A DNA stretch of 64,000 nucleotides, taken from contig NZ_BDFD01000004.1 in assembly GCF_001895085.1 (NCBI RefSeq), positions 62,001 to 126,000 of the forward strand, given 5' to 3'. Of this stretch, positions 18,437-27,642 are shown piece by piece; position 1 is the first letter of the stretch, and the number at the start of each line of letters is the position of its first letter. The translations under genes were made by a program, and so were the position numbers. This DNA is from Mariprofundus micogutta (GTDB lineage Bacteria > Pseudomonadota > Zetaproteobacteria > Mariprofundales > Mariprofundaceae). The notes below the pieces were generated by a model. That model ran no database searches, had not been told where the DNA came from, and saw nothing but the letters and a program-made list of their open reading frames with translations.

Positions 18437-19869
18437 AGATGAATCTTCATTTTGGAGCTGTTACGCCGTATAAATTGTTCATATTTCTAATCGTGGGCTC
18501 CATCTGTGCTTTATCCATTAAAGCATTTCTACAGTATTCTGGGCAAGGATACGTGTATATTCTTTTTACAATTGTTTCGAATTTGTTACTGTATTTTGGG
18601 TTTAGAAAAAAAGCCATTTTTTTTGATACGTTTATTGGCTTGTTATTGTGGCTCGGGTTCTGGCTAAAGAGTTCGGTTCGCATTGCCTTTCTGGATGGTG
18701 TGTTCAGACAACCGACTGGGATGTTTGATGGCTCGCCGGCCGCATTTGACCAGGCCTTGTTGATCTCTGCCTGTGGTCTATCAGGCTTCTTGCTTGCAAG
18801 TATAATCAGAGAAAGGTTTATTTTTAATTATCCGGATAAGATGAACGCTGTATCTATGCGTGGCTTGTTTGCATTTTATCAGATGTATCGAAACTATATT
18901 CTAACGGCCTTCGTCTGTGTAGTTGTGTTAGTAGCAGTTTCGAACGTTTTCTTCGGCATATACCAACGTGGAGAGGTGCCAAGGACTGTGCTTCCATTTG
19001 GTTTGAGTGGCATCTATACTTGGTTGTTGCTGTTTGGCTTAGCCTCAGTTTCAGCTTTAATGCTTCATTTTGAATTTGCATTGAAAAAGAGTACAAGCCT
19101 GTTGATTGCCATGCTGGCCTTGCTGGAAACATTTCTAAGTAATGTTTCCATGCTGAGTAGAGGTATGATACTCAATGGTGGCGCATTGTTTTACGGTGCT
19201 CTTCGAAGCCTTCGAATCTACTCGACAACCTCTAATATTCGCACGCTTTTGATAGTTGCGGCGATATTTGGAATTCTATTTGTATCCTCCGTTTTCGTGG
19301 TGAATCACTTACGAGCCGGTCAGGAAATAGCTAATATCACTGTAGATAAGGTGGTTGAGAATAATAGTTCAAATAAATTGGCAGATTTGATTCTTGATCG
19401 CTGGGTTGGAATAGAAGGTGTTATGGCTGTGGCTAGTAGTTCTTCGATGGGGTGGGATCTGTGGGGTACGGCCTGGGATGAGAAGTTCGATGTGAATCAA
19501 ACTAGTTTTTTTGACAAGGAATTGATTACATCACCATACAGGAATATGGATACGTCCAAACACCATTATGTTTCATTGCCTGGAATTATCGCCTTTTGTT
19601 TCTATCCTGGATCCTATCTGTTTCTGTTTATAAGCATTGTGCTGGCAGGTTTATTTGCAGCGTTTGTGGAGCTGTCTGCCTATAAAATGGGTGGCAGGAA
19701 TGTGATTCTTTGTGCTCTGATAGCCCAGGTTATAGCCTATCGTTATATGAGTTTTGGCTACGTTCCTGCGCGAAGCTATATGCTGTTCGGCACCATTTAT
19801 CTGAATCTGGTGATCATATTTGTTGCTGAAAAGATAGCGCAGTATATGTGTGATAGAAAAAGCCGATGA
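18433..19869 (+). CDS. multi-span membrane protein, candidate O-antigen (Wzy-like) polymerase
   Basis: A 478-aa protein with about 11-12 hydrophobic segments and one large hydrophilic loop (around residues 310-375, containing WDLWGTAWDEKFD and SPYRNMDTSKHHYV). That arrangement is typical of Wzy polymerases, which share topology but little sequence. Its GTG start overlaps the fusion gene by GTGA (an ATG at 18439 is also possible) and its end overlaps the next glycosyltransferase by 4 bp. Function is inferred from topology and context only. Confidence 0.6.
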   Translation: MKMNLHFGAVTPYKLFIFLIVGSICALSIKAFLQYSGQGYVYILFTIVSNLLLYFGFRKKAIFFDTFIGLLLWLGFWLKSSVRIAFLDGVFRQPTGMFDGSPAAFDQALLISACGLSGFLLASIIRERFIFNYPDKMNAVSMRGLFAFYQMYRNYILTAFVCVVVLVAVSNVFFGIYQRGEVPRTVLPFGLSGIYTWLLLFGLASVSALMLHFEFALKKSTSLLIAMLALLETFLSNVSMLSRGMILNGGALFYGALRSLRIYSTTSNIRTLLIVAAIFGILFVSSVFVVNHLRAGQEIANITVDKVVENNSSNKLADLILDRWVGIEGVMAVASSSSMGWDLWGTAWDEKFDVNQTSFFDKELITSPYRNMDTSKHHYVSLPGIIAFCFYPGSYLFLFISIVLAGLFAAFVELSAYKMGGRNVILCALIAQVIAYRYMSFGYVPARSYMLFGTIYLNLVIIFVAEKIAQYMCDRKSR

Positions 19870-21098
19870 ATATTCTGATCGTTTCCCACTATTTCTGGCC
19901 TGAACAGTTTCGAATCAATGATCTGGCGCAGGCGTTAAAACAACGTGGGCATGATGTTTCCGTACTTACCGGCATGCCGAATTACCCGACAGGTAAACTG
20001 TTTGAGGGGTATAGCTGGTGGAAGAAACGCTATGACAAGATGAATGGGATTCCCGTTTATCGCACGCCTATGTTTCTGAGAAGGGAGGGGCGCGGCTGGC
20101 AGCTGGCATTGAATTACCTCTCATTTGTGCTCTTTGGCTCTCTGTTAGCTCCGTGGTATTTTAGAAAACAAAACTTCGATGTTATTTTTGTTTATGAGCC
20201 GTCGCCATTTACAGTTGCTATTCCTGGCATGTTGCTGCGCCGATTGAAAAAAACGCCGATGTTGTTCTGGGTGCAGGACCTCTGGCCGGAAAGTCTTTCA
20301 GCTGCCGGCGCGGTAAATTCGCCAGCTATATTGAACGCTGTTGCTAGCATGGTGCGTTGGATATACAGCCATTGCGATAAGGTGCTGGTGCAATCACAGG
20401 CTTTTGTGAAACCTGCGGTGCGAGCAGGTGCAGTGCTGGAGGATACATTGTATTATCCAAACTGGGCAGAATCATTTTACCGGCCGTTGCCAGTCTCTGA
20501 GATAAAGCTGCAAGACATCGCTGTTCCGGAAGGATTTCGGGTAATGTTTGCCGGGAACCTGGGTGAAGCGCAAGCGCTGGAAACTATTCTTGGTTCAGCT
20601 GAAAGGTTAAAACATGAGGCTGCCATCCAATGGGTTATTGTTGGGGATGGTCGGCGGGCAGAATGGATGCGCCAGGAGGTGAAACGGTTGAATCTTGGAG
20701 GTACGGTTACTTTTCTCGGTTCTTATCCAGCCGAAAAGATGCCTCATTTCTTTGCAAAGGCGGATGCGCTATTGGTTACCCTGAAGGCTGATGAAGTCTT
20801 TGCACAGACTATCCCGAGCAAAGTGCAGACATATATGGCCTGTGCCAAGCCTGTTGTGGCTGCATTGAACGGTGAGGGAGCCAGAGTTATTCAGGATGCC
20901 GGTGCAGGGCTTGCAGTTGGCGCTGAGGATGAGGAGGCTTTGGCGGATGCGGTGCTTGAGCTATATCGTATGCCAGTGAGTGCTCGTGAAGCTATGGGTT
21001 GTTCTGCAAGAACCTATTATGAAAGTGAATTCGAGCGTGATATGCTGGTGAAACGTCTTGAAGGATGGATGCAGCAGTTGGTAAAGGAGAATAAGTGA
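19866..21098 (+). CDS. wbuB: WbuB-type family 4 glycosyltransferase
   Basis: A 410-aa GT-B transferase. The opening MNILIVSHYFWPEQFRINDL, the segment GMPNYPTGKLFEGYSWW and FWVQDLWPESL are characteristic of the WbuB family, which transfers 2-acetamido-2,6-dideoxy-L-hexoses such as L-FucNAc. The three downstream genes make exactly such a donor, which strengthens the call. The C-terminal donor domain includes FLGSYPAEKMPHFFAKADA and SKVQTYMACAKPVVA. It overlaps both neighbours by 4 bp. Confidence 0.82.
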   Translation: MNILIVSHYFWPEQFRINDLAQALKQRGHDVSVLTGMPNYPTGKLFEGYSWWKKRYDKMNGIPVYRTPMFLRREGRGWQLALNYLSFVLFGSLLAPWYFRKQNFDVIFVYEPSPFTVAIPGMLLRRLKKTPMLFWVQDLWPESLSAAGAVNSPAILNAVASMVRWIYSHCDKVLVQSQAFVKPAVRAGAVLEDTLYYPNWAESFYRPLPVSEIKLQDIAVPEGFRVMFAGNLGEAQALETILGSAERLKHEAAIQWVIVGDGRRAEWMRQEVKRLNLGGTVTFLGSYPAEKMPHFFAKADALLVTLKADEVFAQTIPSKVQTYMACAKPVVAALNGEGARVIQDAGAGLAVGAEDEEALADAVLELYRMPVSAREAMGCSARTYYESEFERDMLVKRLEGWMQQLVKENK

Positions 21099-21964
21099 AA
21101 ATTCTGATACTTGGCGGTGATGGGATGCTGGGCCACCAGCTACTGAAATCATGGAGCGATCGCCATGAAGTTTGCGTAACCCTGAGAGGGGAAAGTCGAA
21201 GTTATGATCACTATGGATTGTTTCATGATACCAATTCCTTTTATGGTGTGGATGTCCGCGACTTCAATACAATTGAACAAACGGTCAGCAAATTCCAGCC
21301 AGATGCTATTGTGAATGCAGTAGGTATCGTCAAGCAGCGTGCAGAAGCACAGGATGCAATTATAAGTCTTGAGGTTAATTCATTGCTGCCGCACCGTTTG
21401 AGCCAGCTGTGTGGAGAGGTCGGTGCCCGGTTGATCCATATGAGTACGGATTGTGTGTTTTCCGGCTTAAAAGGCATGTATACCGAGAATGATCTGGAAG
21501 ATGCCTCAGATTTATACGGACGAAGTAAACTCCTTGGTGAAGTTCATGATGTGCAGGCAGTTACGCTACGTACATCAATTATAGGCTTGGAGCTGGCACG
21601 AAACAAAAGCCTGATTGAATGGTTTCTGGCTCAAAGTGGTCAGGTCAATGGTTTTTCTCGAGCGATTTATAGCGGTTTTACTACTATGGAGATGGCAAGA
21701 ATCATTGAAAACGTGTTGCTTGAACACAAAGCCTTGTCAGGCTTATGGCATGTAGCCAGCGACCCGATTAATAAGTTTGAATTATTATCGAAACTGTCTG
21801 AGTTTATGGGCAGAGCAGATATTAGATTGCTAGAAGATGCCAATTTCTGTTGCGAACGCAGTCTGGATGCATCAAAATTTAACAAAGAAACTGGATATCG
21901 GCCACCGTCATGGGATGAGATGCTATCGGAACAGGCAGTGCAGATACGGGAGAGATCTGAATGA
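21095..21964 (+). CDS. RmlD-like sugar-nucleotide reductase (WbvR-like)
   Basis: A 289-aa reductase of the dTDP-4-dehydrorhamnose reductase family. ILGGDGMLGHQLL is the NAD(P)-binding loop, IHMSTDCVFSG and LYGRSKLLGE give the catalytic Thr and Tyr-x3-Lys, and VTLRTSIIG is also typical. Next to a UDP-GlcNAc 4,6-dehydratase/epimerase and a 2-epimerase it would reduce the 4-keto group of the L-hexose intermediate. It lacks the C-terminal cupin part of CapF/WbjC enzymes of the L-FucNAc route, so an L-RhaNAc/L-QuiNAc product, as for the RmlD-like WbvR enzymes, is more likely (inference). GTG start. Confidence 0.8.
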   Translation: MKILILGGDGMLGHQLLKSWSDRHEVCVTLRGESRSYDHYGLFHDTNSFYGVDVRDFNTIEQTVSKFQPDAIVNAVGIVKQRAEAQDAIISLEVNSLLPHRLSQLCGEVGARLIHMSTDCVFSGLKGMYTENDLEDASDLYGRSKLLGEVHDVQAVTLRTSIIGLELARNKSLIEWFLAQSGQVNGFSRAIYSGFTTMEMARIIENVLLEHKALSGLWHVASDPINKFELLSKLSEFMGRADIRLLEDANFCCERSLDASKFNKETGYRPPSWDEMLSEQAVQIRERSE

Positions 21965-23022
21965 ATTTGCAGGGTAAAAGCGTATTGGTGACTGGCGGCA
22001 CTGGCTCTTTGGGCAAGGTCCTGGTTCGACGCCTACTCTCAGGAGAGATGGGGACACCGAAGAAGGTGATAGTGATGAGCCGTGACGAGGGTAAACAGCA
22101 TGATATGCGCATGGCTTATCTCCATAAAACGGTGACGACTGATGAGGTTATTTTCAATAATTTCCAGCAGGCTCTGGAGTTCCGTATCGGTGACGTTCGC
22201 GATTTCGGCGATGTCTGCTCGGCAGTGAAAAGTGCTGATGTGGTGATCAATGCAGCAGCATTGAAACAGGTTCCGACCTGTGAATATTTTCCCGACCAGG
22301 CCGTCCTGACAAACTGTATCGGTGCTATGAACATAGTGCGGGCAATTCGTGAAAATGATTATCCTGTTGATACCGTTGTCGGCATCAGTACTGACAAAGC
22401 GGCCAAACCTGTGAATGTCATGGGCATGACTAAGGCAATCCAGGAGCGCATTTTTACCTCTGCCAATGTGTTGAATCCGGATACGCGTTTTATATGCGTA
22501 CGTTACGGTAATGTGCTGGCATCGCGAGGCTCTGTGATCCCTCTTTTCCATGATCAGATCGCCAATGGCGGACCAGTGACAGTAACAGTACCGGATATGA
22601 CCCGTTTTCTACTGACTCTCGATCAGGCCGTTGATACGGTATTTGCGGCTCTTGCCACGGCAAAGGCGGGTGAGACTCTGGTTCCAGATGCTCCAGCCGC
22701 GACAGTTATTAATATCGCCAAAGCGCTGATCGGTGATTCTGATATTGAGATCAAGGTAACAGGCATCCGACCAGGCGAAAAAATGCATGAGATTATGGTA
22801 TCCGAAGAGGAGTGTTTTCATACCTCCCGCCGTGGTGACTACTACGCGATTCGTCCGATGCTGCCAGAACTGAGTCCTGAACATGAGCCGAGTGCTTTGA
22901 CCAAGGAGTTTAGTTCTGAAGATACTGTGCTTGATTTTGATGGAACGCTGGCGTTACTAAAAAAACATAATCTGATTCCCGGTACGGTCAAATTAGCTGA
23001 GGGCGGAGAGTTGCTGGCATGA
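21961..23022 (+). CDS. fnlA: UDP-GlcNAc 4,6-dehydratase/5-epimerase (FnlA/WbjB/CapE family)
   Basis: A 353-aa short-chain dehydrogenase making UDP-2-acetamido-2,6-dideoxy-L-hexos-4-ulose. VTGGTGSLGKVLV binds NAD. STDKAAKPVNVMGMTK carries the family catalytic pattern with Met in place of Tyr. AALKQVPTCEYFP is the form found in the soluble inverting CapE/WbjB group and distinguishes it from the membrane WbpM type encoded at 27703. Overlaps of 4 bp on both sides. Symbol chosen from a family with several synonyms. Confidence 0.85.
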   Translation: MNLQGKSVLVTGGTGSLGKVLVRRLLSGEMGTPKKVIVMSRDEGKQHDMRMAYLHKTVTTDEVIFNNFQQALEFRIGDVRDFGDVCSAVKSADVVINAAALKQVPTCEYFPDQAVLTNCIGAMNIVRAIRENDYPVDTVVGISTDKAAKPVNVMGMTKAIQERIFTSANVLNPDTRFICVRYGNVLASRGSVIPLFHDQIANGGPVTVTVPDMTRFLLTLDQAVDTVFAALATAKAGETLVPDAPAATVINIAKALIGDSDIEIKVTGIRPGEKMHEIMVSEEECFHTSRRGDYYAIRPMLPELSPEHEPSALTKEFSSEDTVLDFDGTLALLKKHNLIPGTVKLAEGGELLA

Positions 23023-24143
23023 TGAAGGTGATGACAATAGTCGGCACACGTCCGGAGCTGATCAAACTGTCACGGGTGATAGCGGAATTGGATCGCTGTT
23101 TTGACCATGTTTTGGTTCATACCGGCCAGAATTATGATGATGAGCTGAACCGTGTTTTCTTTGAGGATCTTGAAATCAGGAAACCTGACCATTATCTGGA
23201 TGCGGCCGCTGAAACAGCTGCCAGCACTATTGCACAGGTGATAGAGAAATCAGATCGGGTCATTGCACTTGAAAAACCAGATGCGATTTTGTTATATGGT
23301 GATACCAATAGCTGTATGGCTGCCATAGTAGCCAAGCGTAGAAAAGTTCCGGTTTTCCATATGGAAGCAGGAAACCGTTGCTTTGATGATCGTGTTCCGG
23401 AAGAAATTAACCGTCGTATCGTTGACCATATAAGCGATATCAATATGCCGTTGACCGAACATGCCCGTAACTATCTTGTTTCCGAAGGCATTCGGCCTGA
23501 AACAATTATCAAAACCGGCTCCTGCATGCAGGAAGTGCTGGAGTATTACGCGCCGAAGATAGATGGTTCAGGTATTCTTGGCAGACTGGAATTGAAGGCT
23601 GGAGAGTATTTTCTTGTCAGCGCCCACAGGGAAGAGAATGTCGATACCCCTGAGCGTTTGACTGGCTTGCTTGAATCCCTGAATGCACTGGCCCAATCCT
23701 ACGATATGCCGATCATTTTTTCTGTCCATCCGCGGACACGCAAGCGTCTTGATGAATTGGCCCATGGCAATATAGATGCACGTATCCAATTTATGAAAGC
23801 GATGGGATTTCTCGATTATATCTATCTGCAGAAGCAGTCTAAATGTGTGGTTTCTGATAGTGGAACCATTGCAGAAGAGAGTTCACTGTTAGACTTTCCT
23901 GCAGTTACCATTCGTCAGGCCCATGAACGGCCAGAAGGAATGGACCAGGGGACGCTAGTCATGTCTGATGTTGTTCCTGGCAGATTAATCGATGCTGTCG
24001 CACTCGTCCTGGATCAGCATGACAGAGATGAGATGGTAGCTGTAGTCCCAGATTATCAAGGCGGTAATGTTTCTGTTCAGGTGGCAAGAGTGATCCAGAG
24101 TTACACCGATTATATCCGGCGGACTGTCTGGCGCGAGTCTTGA
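23019..24143 (+). CDS. fnlC: non-hydrolysing UDP-sugar 2-epimerase (FnlC/WbjD family)
   Basis: A 374-aa homologue of UDP-GlcNAc 2-epimerase. Key features are IVGTRPELIKLS, VHTGQNYD, YGDTNSCMAA, HMEAGNRCFD-x3-PEEINRR, SAHREENVD and SDSGTIAEESS. The last step of the three-gene pathway inverts C2 of the 2-acetamido-2,6-dideoxy-L-hexose. Adjacent dehydratase and reductase genes argue for this role and against plain WecB. The order reductase-dehydratase-epimerase is translationally coupled throughout. Confidence 0.87.
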   Translation: MMKVMTIVGTRPELIKLSRVIAELDRCFDHVLVHTGQNYDDELNRVFFEDLEIRKPDHYLDAAAETAASTIAQVIEKSDRVIALEKPDAILLYGDTNSCMAAIVAKRRKVPVFHMEAGNRCFDDRVPEEINRRIVDHISDINMPLTEHARNYLVSEGIRPETIIKTGSCMQEVLEYYAPKIDGSGILGRLELKAGEYFLVSAHREENVDTPERLTGLLESLNALAQSYDMPIIFSVHPRTRKRLDELAHGNIDARIQFMKAMGFLDYIYLQKQSKCVVSDSGTIAEESSLLDFPAVTIRQAHERPEGMDQGTLVMSDVVPGRLIDAVALVLDQHDRDEMVAVVPDYQGGNVSVQVARVIQSYTDYIRRTVWRES

Positions 24144-24144
24144 G

Positions 24145-25104
24145 TTGAAAGCGGTTCTGGTAACCGGGGCGACGGGGTTCATCGGCCAAAGTTTGTGCAG
24201 GGCTTTGCTAGAAAAACATATCGATTTGCATGTGTTGGGGCGCACGGTCCCGAATGTTGATGCTCAGTTTCACCTGTGGGATATGCAGGAAGCCCTTGAT
24301 GAGTCAGTTCTATCCGGCATTGATACAGTCTTTCACCTGGCGGGAAAAGCACATGCACTGGCTGAGACAAAACAGAGCGCGGATGAATATTTTCGCATTA
24401 ATACAGTGGCAACAGAAAAGCTCTTGCAAGTTTGTAAACAAAATGGGATCAAAAGATTTATCTATTTTAGCAGCGTAAAAGCTGTAGGTGATAGTCAGAA
24501 TATAATGGACGAAACTATTGTTTCAGCAGCTGTTACGCCATATGGACAGTCAAAAAGAGCCTCAGAAAAGCTGGTTCTGGAAGGTGGCTATGTGCCGCAC
24601 CCGGTAGTGATCAGGCCCTCTATGGTTTATGGTAATACGGAGAAGGGGAACCTTCCAAAAATGATTCAAGCTATTCGAGATGGCAAATTTCCTCCTCTGC
24701 CTGAAGTACATAACTCCCGTTCCATGGTGCATGTTGAAGATGTGGTGAAAGCAGCTTTGCTCTCAGCTGAATGTGCTGAGGCGGAAGGTCAAATATACAT
24801 TGTTACTGATGGAAAAGCCTACTCTACGCGCCAGATGTATGAGTGGATATGTCATGCGTTGCATAAGCCCGTACCCGCCTGGGGCATGCCTCTTTTTGTA
24901 CTGAACCTGTTGGCAAAGGTTGGTGATGCTATTGGAACTATGCGTGGGAAAAGATTTGTTTTCGATTCTGATGCTTTGGAGAAATTAATCGGATCAGCAG
25001 AATACTCTTCCGAAAAGATTGAACAGCAGTTGGGTTATAAAGCAGAGAGAAATTTACAAGAGGCATTGCCGGAAATCATCAGATACCTCGGGGCTACAGG
25101 ATGA
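24145..25104 (+). CDS. NAD-dependent 4-ketosugar reductase/epimerase (WbpV-like)
   Basis: A 319-aa extended short-chain dehydrogenase. VLVTGATGFIGQSL is the cofactor loop, YFSSVKAVG and TPYGQSKRASE supply the catalytic Ser and Tyr-x3-Lys. In many O-antigen loci an enzyme of this type sits directly before the WecA/WbpL-like transferase and reduces the WbpM product to UDP-D-QuiNAc or D-FucNAc (established for WbpV). Both partners (25101 and 27703) are present here. The start is TTG at 24145 because no ATG or GTG precedes the glycine loop. Confidence 0.78.
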   Translation: MKAVLVTGATGFIGQSLCRALLEKHIDLHVLGRTVPNVDAQFHLWDMQEALDESVLSGIDTVFHLAGKAHALAETKQSADEYFRINTVATEKLLQVCKQNGIKRFIYFSSVKAVGDSQNIMDETIVSAAVTPYGQSKRASEKLVLEGGYVPHPVVIRPSMVYGNTEKGNLPKMIQAIRDGKFPPLPEVHNSRSMVHVEDVVKAALLSAECAEAEGQIYIVTDGKAYSTRQMYEWICHALHKPVPAWGMPLFVLNLLAKVGDAIGTMRGKRFVFDSDALEKLIGSAEYSSEKIEQQLGYKAERNLQEALPEIIRYLGATG

Positions 25105-26078
25105 TTCTGTTGCTCTCATTTGGTTTGTCATTGATGCTCTGCCTGCTTCTATTATCACGCCACTCACCGTTAAAGATTTTTGATTCACCAAATGACCGTT
25201 CGTTGCATGAAATACCGACCCCCCGCACTGGTGGTGTCGCCATCATTCTGGCCACTTTCGCAGCATGGGTAATTCAATCCTGGTTGTATGAGATGCCGGA
25301 AACGATGGGGTGGATCTCTGTCGCAGCGATACTTGTGGCCGGGATATCATTTGTTGATGACTTGAAAGAGCTCTCCCCGCTAATACGTATTTTGGTGCAT
25401 GCATTGGCTGCAAGCGTGTTGATCGCTGGTGGTTTACTTGTATTTGATGGTGTGACAGGGATGTTGTTCACATGGTTTGCCATAGTCTGGATGCTAAATC
25501 TTTATAATTTTATGGATGGAATGGATGGTTTTGCCGGAGGTATGACGTTATTTGGCTTCGGGTTTCTTGCTGGTGCCGGCTGGCTACAGGGAGCGAATGA
25601 ATATGCAGAGTATGCTGCATTGGTTGGTGCAGCGGCTCTCGGCTTTCTATGCGTGAATTTTCCACCTGCAAAAATTTTCATGGGAGATCTGGGTTCTGCT
25701 ACTCTTGGGTTGCTCGCAGCTGCATTCAGCCTGTGGGGGATTCAGAGTGAAATATTTATATGGTGGTTCCCGCTACTGGTTTTTTCACCTTTTGTTACTG
25801 ATGCAACGGTGACTCTGATTCGGAGAATTCTAAATCGTGAGCGGATCTGGGAAGCTCATCGCTCTCATTACTACCAGAGGCTGGTACAAGCTGGCTGGGG
25901 GCATAAGAAGACGGTTCTGGCTGAATATGGAGTGATGATATTGTGCGGGGGGTCTGCTCTAGCAGCACTGCATTATGATAATACTGTGCTTACTGCGTGT
26001 TTGCTGGCCGGATGGAGTCTGATCTATTTATTGATAGCAGGGTGGATTCACCGCCATGAGTCCGGATTCTCTGAATGA
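25101..26078 (+). CDS. WecA/WbpL-like undecaprenyl-phosphate sugar-1-phosphate transferase
   Basis: A 325-aa polytopic enzyme of the MraY/WecA family that starts O-antigen assembly by loading a sugar phosphate onto undecaprenyl phosphate. NDRSLHEIPTPRTGGVAI, FVDDLKELSP, NLYNFMDGMDGFAGG and KIFMGDLGSATLG are the conserved catalytic loops with the Mg-binding aspartates, and HRSHYYQRLVQAG is the C-terminal His motif. Pairing with the WbpV-like reductase suggests D-QuiNAc or D-FucNAc as first sugar (inference). It overlaps its neighbours by ATGA. Confidence 0.88.
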   Translation: MILLLSFGLSLMLCLLLLSRHSPLKIFDSPNDRSLHEIPTPRTGGVAIILATFAAWVIQSWLYEMPETMGWISVAAILVAGISFVDDLKELSPLIRILVHALAASVLIAGGLLVFDGVTGMLFTWFAIVWMLNLYNFMDGMDGFAGGMTLFGFGFLAGAGWLQGANEYAEYAALVGAAALGFLCVNFPPAKIFMGDLGSATLGLLAAAFSLWGIQSEIFIWWFPLLVFSPFVTDATVTLIRRILNRERIWEAHRSHYYQRLVQAGWGHKKTVLAEYGVMILCGGSALAALHYDNTVLTACLLAGWSLIYLLIAGWIHRHESGFSE

Positions 26079-27343
26079 GGATGCCAGCTATAATTACTTT
26101 TTTTCTCTGTGTTTCAGCGCTGTTGTTTCCATTCTCAGTTGCAGCTACAAATGCTGCTCTTGGCGTGTTTCTGGGGCTAGGTATTGTTTCAGGGCTTTGG
26201 TGGCAGGGGGCAAAACATTGCTGGGAAAACTACAGGCTATTGAGTGTCATTCTAAGTGCTTATCTGATTCTGGTTGTGTTTGGTTTGTTGTGGACTCTGG
26301 ACTTCAGGTGGGGTTTGCATGTGTTGGGCAGGCACTGGTTCTGGCTGTTGTTACCAGTTGCCGTTTCTATTCTTGGCGAGACCAAAGCGAGAAGATTATT
26401 TCTTCTTTCATTGTCATCAGGATTAACACTGAATCTGGTTTATTGTGTGATGCAGATGTATGGATATGTTGAGGTGACAACTGGTGGATCAAATGCTGAA
26501 GATGCTACTGGTCATATTGGCCACATTGGCTTTGGACTTGTCTACGGCATATGGGCTGCCTGGTTATTACACCTGGGGCTGATTCGGGAGGGGCGACTAC
26601 GCCTGATCTTCTGGGGGCTAGCAGCTTGGTCGTATGTCATGGTGTTTTCTGCGCAGGGGCGTAGTGGTTATCTCATTGCTATTGCCCTGATGTTATGCGT
26701 GCTTTACAAATGGGTTTTCGACTTGAAAAGCTGGAAGGTCATTATCCCTGTCTCGGTTGGTTGTTTGATTGTTGTGCTAGCGATTGGTATTGGACCAGGA
26801 AAAGAGCGCCTGCAAGGGACGTGGCAGGCATTGACTCAGAAGCATGAGCTGAAATCGGCTAGTTCGCTTGATAATACCGATTATGCTTTTCTGGCGACTC
26901 TCGAACGTTTTTACATGTGGAAAACAAGTATTGAAATCTGGCAAAAACAACCTTTGCTTGGTGTAGGGACTGGCGGTTTGCCGCATGCAGTTAGTGACCT
27001 GAAAAGCGGCTTTCGTTTGACTGAAAATATTACTGTTGCTGAATCTTTCGCACATCCCCACAATCAATATATTCTTAATTTGACGCGATGGGGGCCGGCT
27101 GGAGTTATATTGCTTCTTGCCTTATTGTCAGTCTGGATGAGAGAAGGGTTTAAGGTAGACTGGCAACACTCTGTTGTTGCCCCTCTAAGTACCTTATCTG
27201 GGTTGGCTCTGGCGCTGCATGCCTTGTCATCCTCCAGTATGGAAGAACATTTTTCTGCTATACTAGCTGTACTACTGCTGGCAACAGCAATGTCAGTAAG
27301 TAGTGAGAACTCTAGAAGCACAGGGGGAAGTGATGAAATTTAA
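26075..27343 (+). CDS. O-antigen ligase/polymerase family protein (WaaL/Wzy_C)
   Basis: A 422-aa protein with about 11 spans and the large periplasmic loop of the O-antigen ligase family. TLERFYMWKTSIEIWQKQPL precedes LLGVGTGGLP, and AHPHNQYILNLTRWG contains the HxxN-type motif needed by ligases. Its position next to the initiating transferase suits either ligation of finished O-chains to lipid A-core or polymerisation. It overlaps the ComEA-like gene by 11 bp. Confidence 0.8.
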   Translation: MRMPAIITFFLCVSALLFPFSVAATNAALGVFLGLGIVSGLWWQGAKHCWENYRLLSVILSAYLILVVFGLLWTLDFRWGLHVLGRHWFWLLLPVAVSILGETKARRLFLLSLSSGLTLNLVYCVMQMYGYVEVTTGGSNAEDATGHIGHIGFGLVYGIWAAWLLHLGLIREGRLRLIFWGLAAWSYVMVFSAQGRSGYLIAIALMLCVLYKWVFDLKSWKVIIPVSVGCLIVVLAIGIGPGKERLQGTWQALTQKHELKSASSLDNTDYAFLATLERFYMWKTSIEIWQKQPLLGVGTGGLPHAVSDLKSGFRLTENITVAESFAHPHNQYILNLTRWGPAGVILLLALLSVWMREGFKVDWQHSVVAPLSTLSGLALALHALSSSSMEEHFSAILAVLLLATAMSVSSENSRSTGGSDEI

Positions 27344-27614
27344 ACAAATCTTAGCGTCATTTTTTCTTGCCATCATGATGATAAGCACACCGGTTTTCGC
27401 TGGTGATCATATGGTAGACATCAATAGTGCAACAGCTGAACAACTTCAGGAAGTCAAGGGCATTGGGGATAAAACAGCCATGGCAATCGTCGCATATCGC
27501 AATAAACATGGAGCATATAAAAAAGTTGGTGATTTACTGCATGTGAAAGGTATCGGCGAGAAAAAACTGGCCAAAATAAAAGATTCACTGACCATTGGTA
27601 ATCAGGACGATTAA
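27333..27614 (+). CDS. ComEA-like helix-hairpin-helix protein, secreted
   Basis: A 93-aa protein with an N-terminal signal peptide (MKFKQILASFFLAIMM, ending near VFAG), then the helix-hairpin-helix DNA-binding repeat: VDINSATAEQLQEVKGIG and LLHVKGIGEKKLAKI. ComEA proteins bind incoming DNA in the periplasm, and short single-domain versions are common in Gram-negatives. The ATG at 27333 has GGGGGAAG just upstream, a clearly better start than the in-frame GTG at 27303. A gene of this type also stands beside wbpM in Pseudomonas O-antigen loci. Confidence 0.88.
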   Translation: MKFKQILASFFLAIMMISTPVFAGDHMVDINSATAEQLQEVKGIGDKTAMAIVAYRNKHGAYKKVGDLLHVKGIGEKKLAKIKDSLTIGNQDD

Positions 27615-27642
27615 CACCACGAATTAAATGAAAATGAAAAAT

